From positions 62,001 to 126,000 of the forward strand of contig JAJOZX010009459.1 in assembly GCA_023014485.1 (NCBI GenBank): a stretch of DNA of 64,000 nucleotides, in the 5' to 3' direction. This DNA comes from Bathynomus jamesi (lineage: Eukaryota; Arthropoda; Malacostraca; Isopoda; Cirolanidae). How positions within the stretch are numbered: the stretch's first letter is position 1; every line of letters begins with the position of its first letter. The notes under the pieces are model-generated. The model did no database searches. It was not told where the DNA came from and saw nothing but the letters and a program-made list of their open reading frames with translations. A program made the position numbers and the translations under genes. Positions 60,494 to 64,000 of this stretch are shown piece by piece.

Positions 60494-61106
60494 CAGTGGC
60501 GGTCCTAGCTTACATGACGCCCTGGGCGAACCTCACCTTCAGCGCCCCCCCCCCTTCGCCAACACACCACATTCGAATCCCCCCAAAATAAAGGACAGAC
60601 ATAACTCTTTCACAAAATAACTTTTTATTGGACTAATTGTTGGAACTTCAGAACCAAAACAAAGACTCAAATTTCTGAATTTTACAAATCCTTCATCACG
60701 TAAATAGAATAACTCACTTAAGAGAATGTAATTGATACTATGAACAGGAAAAATACAAATTAAATTGCACAACTGCCATAAATAAACTAGAGAATCAAAT
60801 TTCTAAATTGTACAAATGCTCTATCACAAATAGAATGAGACACTTAAGAGAGGGAAATTATTATGCTACACTTTGAACAAGAAACAAAATAAATTGCACC
60901 ACAGCACAACTGCCATCTAAAGCCTGACTCTTCTTACCTTCCTTGATGCAGTCATTGATCTTTTATTATTTATTTTATTTTATTTTTATTTATTTCATTT
61001 ATTTATTTATTCTTATTTTTATTTTTTTTGCAGGCGCTCATGCCGCCCCTCCACAAATGCCGCCCTGTGCGGCTGCCCATATTGCCCATATGAGGAACCG
61101 CCACTG
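60494..61106. mobile_element. hAT-type non-autonomous element, 613 bp
   Basis: Ends CAGTGGCGGTCC and GGAACCGCCACTG with perfect 8-bp duplications CCTATAAT (60486-60493, 61107-61114). GCGCCCCCCCCCC and GCCGCCCTGTGCGG tracts lie inside the ends. No ORF of note. Confidence 0.9.
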
Positions 61107-61146
61107 CCTATAATTTACTATACTACCATGCTTATACGGTTATACC

Positions 61147-62126
61147 CAAAGCTGGGCACAAACCGTTAATCCGCTAATCGTTAATTAACGAAGTTAACTT
61201 TTTCGTTAACGATTTAACTTTTAAGTTAACTTTGAAAATCATTATCGGACTAATTAACTTCCGTTACATTTAACTTCCGTTAACTCAAGTCCGTTAACCC
61301 AAAAAATTCATAAATAAACGTTTAAAAGTTTCTATTATTTTCAGTGCTGAGCAGGTGCGCAATTAATCCGCCTTGGTCGACGCACTTTTGGCAGGCATTG
61401 ACAAAAGGTTTGGGCCCCTCCTGGAGGATGACGAATGCCAGCTGGCTGCTGCCTTCCATCCCAAGTTTCGCCTCATCTGGTTGGACAAGTATGACAACAC
61501 CAAGGTCGCCAGGGTGAGGAAAAGCATGGAGGGTACAGTCGAGGAGGCCATGAAGCAGCAGTCCAACGAAGTGGGCAGCAACAACGAGGAGGAGGAGGAG
61601 GATGACTTCTTCAGTGCTGTCATCCAGACAAAAGAGAGCAGCAGAAGCCACAGGTCACTCAAGGCAAGGCCCAGAACTTGGTCAAGACCTGGCTGGAGAC
61701 CAACTCCAAGGACTTGCTGACAGATGCTGCCTTCTTGGGTGAGCAAGTGTTGGTGGACTTGTTCATCAAGTTCAACACAGCCATCCCCTCCAGTGCTGCA
61801 GTGGAGCGTTTGTTCTCTATGGGCAAGGACATCCTGAGGGCCAAGAGATCATCCCTGTCTGATGGAAACTTTGATATGCTAATTTTCATGAAGGGCAACA
61901 TGCATCTCATGGACAAAATGGAGAACGAGAAGAAGAGGGAAAATTAAATTATATATATATTGTGTTTTTCATTTTTTTTATAATAAAAGTTAACGTTAAC
62001 GATTTGTCGGTAACTTCCGTTACATGTTTAACGAATTAACGGATTAACGGTTAACGAAGTTAACTTTTTGGTTAACGGATTAGCGGTTAACGAAGTTAAC
62101 TTTTTGGTTAACGGTGCCCACCACTG
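61147..62126 (+). mobile_element. hAT element, internally deleted, 980 bp
   Basis: Ends CAAAGCTGGGCACAAACCG and CGGTGCCCACCACTG; perfect 8-bp duplication GTTATACC (61139-61146, 62127-62134). Subterminal zones are rich in GTTAAC and TTAACG repeats in both orientations. It codes for the last part of a hAT transposase. Confidence 0.93.
61365..61947 (+). pseudogene. C-terminal part of a hAT transposase
   Basis: Two frames: 61373-61720 (VDALLAGIDKRFGPLLEDDE, LAAAFHPKFRLIW) and 61678-61947 (LLTDAAFLGEQVLVDLF, NTAIPSSAAVERLFSMGKD and RSSLSDGNFDMLIFMKGN). The SSAAVERLFSMG motif holds the catalytic Glu and begins the hAT dimerisation domain. The BED finger and both catalytic Asp are deleted. One frameshift joins the two frames at about 61670. 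Confidence 0.88.
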
Positions 62127-62220
62127 GTTATACCTAGTATATATAGTCATCTTTTAGAAAAACTGAATCACGCAAAAAGTATATAATAGAAAGGAAAAAC
62201 AAACCCTCATTTTTTATATG

Positions 62221-62544
62221 TATATGTTGGGGTAAATGTGATAAATTGGTAATTATGCATAATTACCGGTAAATATGCATAATTGAAAATATCATGACTT
62301 AACCTAACCAATTGTCAAGGGCGTACAGTTGACCTAACCGGGCATTCAATTGACCTAACCTGGCATTCAATTCAATTGACCTAACAGGGCATTCAATTCA
62401 ATTGACCTAACAGGGCATTCAAGGTTAGGTCAATTGAATGCCCGGTTAGGTCAACTGTACGCCCTTGACAATTGGTTAGGTTAAGTTATGATATTTTCAA
62501 TTATGCATAATTACCAATTTATCACATTTACCCCAACATATATA
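62221..62544. mobile_element. Foldback element, TTAGG-core family, copy 4
   Basis: TATGTTGGGGTAAATGTGAT and AAATTGGTAATTATGCATAA on the left are mirrored exactly on the right. Inside are AAAATATCATGACTTAACC, TTGTCAAGGGCGTACAG and GACCTAACCGGGCATTCAA repeats. Confidence 0.8.
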
Positions 62545-62625
62545 TATTTTTAACTAGAACATAAAACATTCTTCCTCGTTTCAAACAATATACATAATTG
62601 TGATTGGCAAGAGTACCAGTATATA

Positions 62626-62780
62626 TATATTCCAGATAGAAAAAAAAATATTCACCTTTTTTTGAACCTTTTTGTTAACCTAATGTTGTTTAACCTTCAT
62701 TTCCATGGAAGAATCATCACTAGATTGGGTAGAGCATATATGCTAGTTTCAATATCACAGGTACTGGTATAATTGTGATT
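62626..62780 (-). mobile_element. Partial copy of the hAT 3' region
   Basis: Matches 63073-63230 (AACCTAATGTTGTTTAAC, GAAGAATCATCACTAGATTG, CAGGTACTGGTA) with indels. Confidence 0.6.
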
Positions 62781-62825
62781 GGCAAGAATACCAGTATATG
62801 TATATATATGTATATATATATATAT

Positions 62826-62976
62826 ATGATGAATAAAACCACGAAGGAAAGGAAACACAAAATGGTGCTCAAGCGCTTTCGTCTAATGACATCCTCAGGA
62901 ACACTGAGGATGTCATTAGACGAAAGCGCTTGAGCACCATTTTGTGTTTCCTTTCCTTCGTGGTTTTATTCATCAT
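62826..62976. repeat. Palindrome with two hammerhead-like cores
   Basis: Arms of 73 bp (62826-62898, 62904-62976) are exact mirrors around the spacer GAACA. On the plus strand CTGAGGA (62904) is followed by TGTCATTAGAC and GAAA (62922-62925), the order CUGANGA - stem II - GAAA of a type I hammerhead; AGCGCT follows, as in minimal stem III. The minus strand carries the same. Such motifs are known from Penelope-like retroelements. Confidence 0.6.
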
Positions 62977-63010
62977 AAATATTTTTCACGTGTTACTTTC
63001 GTGAAATAAT

Positions 63011-63014
<4 letters not shown>

Positions 63015-63072
<58 letters not shown>
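63015..63072. repeat. TA microsatellite
   Basis: TA run with one phase shift. Confidence 0.9.
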
Positions 63073-63073
<1 letters not shown>

Positions 63074-63138
63074 TCCAAATAGAAAATAAAAAAAAAAATA
63101 TTCATCTCTTTCTTTAACCTTTGTTAACCTAATGCTGT

Positions 63139-63501
63139 TTAACTTTCATTATCTGATTCTATTTCCATTGAAGAATCATTATCACTAGATTGATTAGAGC
63201 ATATAGTTTCAATATCACAGGTACTGGTACTTATTGCAGATTTGGATGTTGACGAAGCCAATGTAGCACCATGTTTTACTTCACTTTCTTGGAATTTTGC
63301 ATTTTGGGATATAAATACTAGCTTTGCTGCTCTGTCTGTGCTTAATCGGTTTCTTTTGGCTGTATGGATATTACTGTATGTGCTAAATGATCTCGGAGGT
63401 AATGAAAGGGCGAAATAGAGGTGTATGAGTTTGTGTAGGTATATATGTGAGTATGCATGCGTATTAGGGTAGATCGATTTTACATTTTTTTCGATTTCCA
63501 T
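63139..63501 (-). pseudogene. C-terminal fragment of a hAT transposase
   Basis: The frame contains LSLPPRSFSTYSNIHTAKRN followed by RLSTDRAAKLVFISQNAKFQ, which matches the hAT dimerisation end (LPxxSFS...IHSxxRNRL...EKLVFIxxN). A Ser/Thr/Asp-rich tail follows. The start is artificial; upstream coding is missing. Confidence 0.7.
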
Positions 63502-63714
63502 ATTCTAATAGAGACAAAAACTTGCGCATGCATGAGAAAATAGCCTCTGCAAAATCTTAGCTTAATAGGTAATCATCTTCTGCCCCCGGCAGAGCGATGA
63601 AAATCATATTTTAGTAGTCAAAAACGTATTTTTAAACCCTAGCCTAGAGTCATAAAATTTTGCATGTGTGTTATTTCATGCCTAAGCAACGATATAAATG
63701 CTATGGGAAATATA
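63502..63714. other. Unassigned spacer
   Basis: Nothing recognised. Confidence 0.3.
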
Positions 63715-64000
63715 CAGGGTGGGCGGAAAGTAGCTCCCTATTTTGGATTGGTAAAAAAATACGTATATTATCCATTTATTTCAGACGAAATAATATGAAA
63801 AGGTAGGCATACATGGTAGGTTTTCTCTAAAATTCAATGTGGGCTCCAACTCTTTCCACCAGCTTCTGGAGCCGCCAGGAATGGCGTCCACTGACTTTAG
63901 CAGGAACTCCGGCGGGATGGAGGACATGACTTCCCGAATTCGGTCCTCCAGTTCTTCCAATGTCCTCGGTTTGGTGCGGTAGACTTCTTCCTTTACCCAC
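63715..64000 (-). mobile_element. Mariner-like element, running out of the window
   Basis: Starts CAGGGTGGGCGGAAAGTAGC at a TA. The minus strand codes for the end of a transposase: VKEEVYRTKPRTLEELEDRI, REVMSSIPPEFLLKSVDA, then a one-base shift into RLQKLVERVGAHIEF and a stop. The other end lies beyond 64000. Confidence 0.85.

Noticed and set aside
62900..62935. A certain, active hammerhead ribozyme
   Set aside because: Core and stem II fit, but stem I pairing could not be shown; kept only as a candidate finding.

Overview
This is an animal nuclear genome window, and nearly all of it is repetitive. It has long TA, GT and TC microsatellites, many short DNA transposons, several SINE families, broken LINEs and only one recognisable host gene, with short exons and GT-AG or GC-AG introns. 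Frequent TTAGG/CCTAA motifs, the mariner/LINE mix and the very high dinucleotide load suggest an arthropod, perhaps a crustacean. That is an inference; no sequence here fixes the taxon.

Layout. 1-9.5 kb: microsatellites, foldback elements, a CR1/Jockey-like LINE (minus), an internally deleted mariner-like element, a Merlin-like element with a nested foldback, and a 38-39 bp tandem repeat. 9.5-14.3 kb: an RTE-like LINE split by a younger CR1/L2-like LINE, then another LINE 3' fragment. 14.4-31 kb: a possible Helitron, 5S- and tRNA-derived SINEs, hAT MITEs with perfect 8-bp target duplications, minisatellites and an internally deleted mariner. 31-39.5 kb: two near-full-length mariner-like elements with TIRs of about 100-200 bp, three palindromic hAT MITEs, a second CR1-like LINE copy and a mariner foldback. 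40.2-45.2 kb: the gene for UDP-glucose 4-epimerase (GALE) on the minus strand, six coding exons, introns full of SINEs. 45.2-55.5 kb: foldbacks, an unassigned TIR element with a 212-aa ORF and an inverted tandem array of tRNA-like units. 55.5-58.8 kb: a 3.2-kb element coding for a 684-residue divergent hAT-like transposase. 58.8-64 kb: more mariner and hAT elements and a palindrome carrying two hammerhead-ribozyme-like cores.

Three themes recur. (1) DNA transposons of different families have ends resembling (C/T)AGGGTGT and sit inside TA microsatellites. (2) RNA polymerase III promoter-bearing sequences (tRNA-like, 5S-like) are very common, sometimes in palindromes. (3) SINE tails match LINE tails, so the LINEs probably mobilise them. 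GALE is the only cellular pathway gene; its last two exons carry several apparent indels, so it is either damaged at the 3' end or the consensus is poor there.
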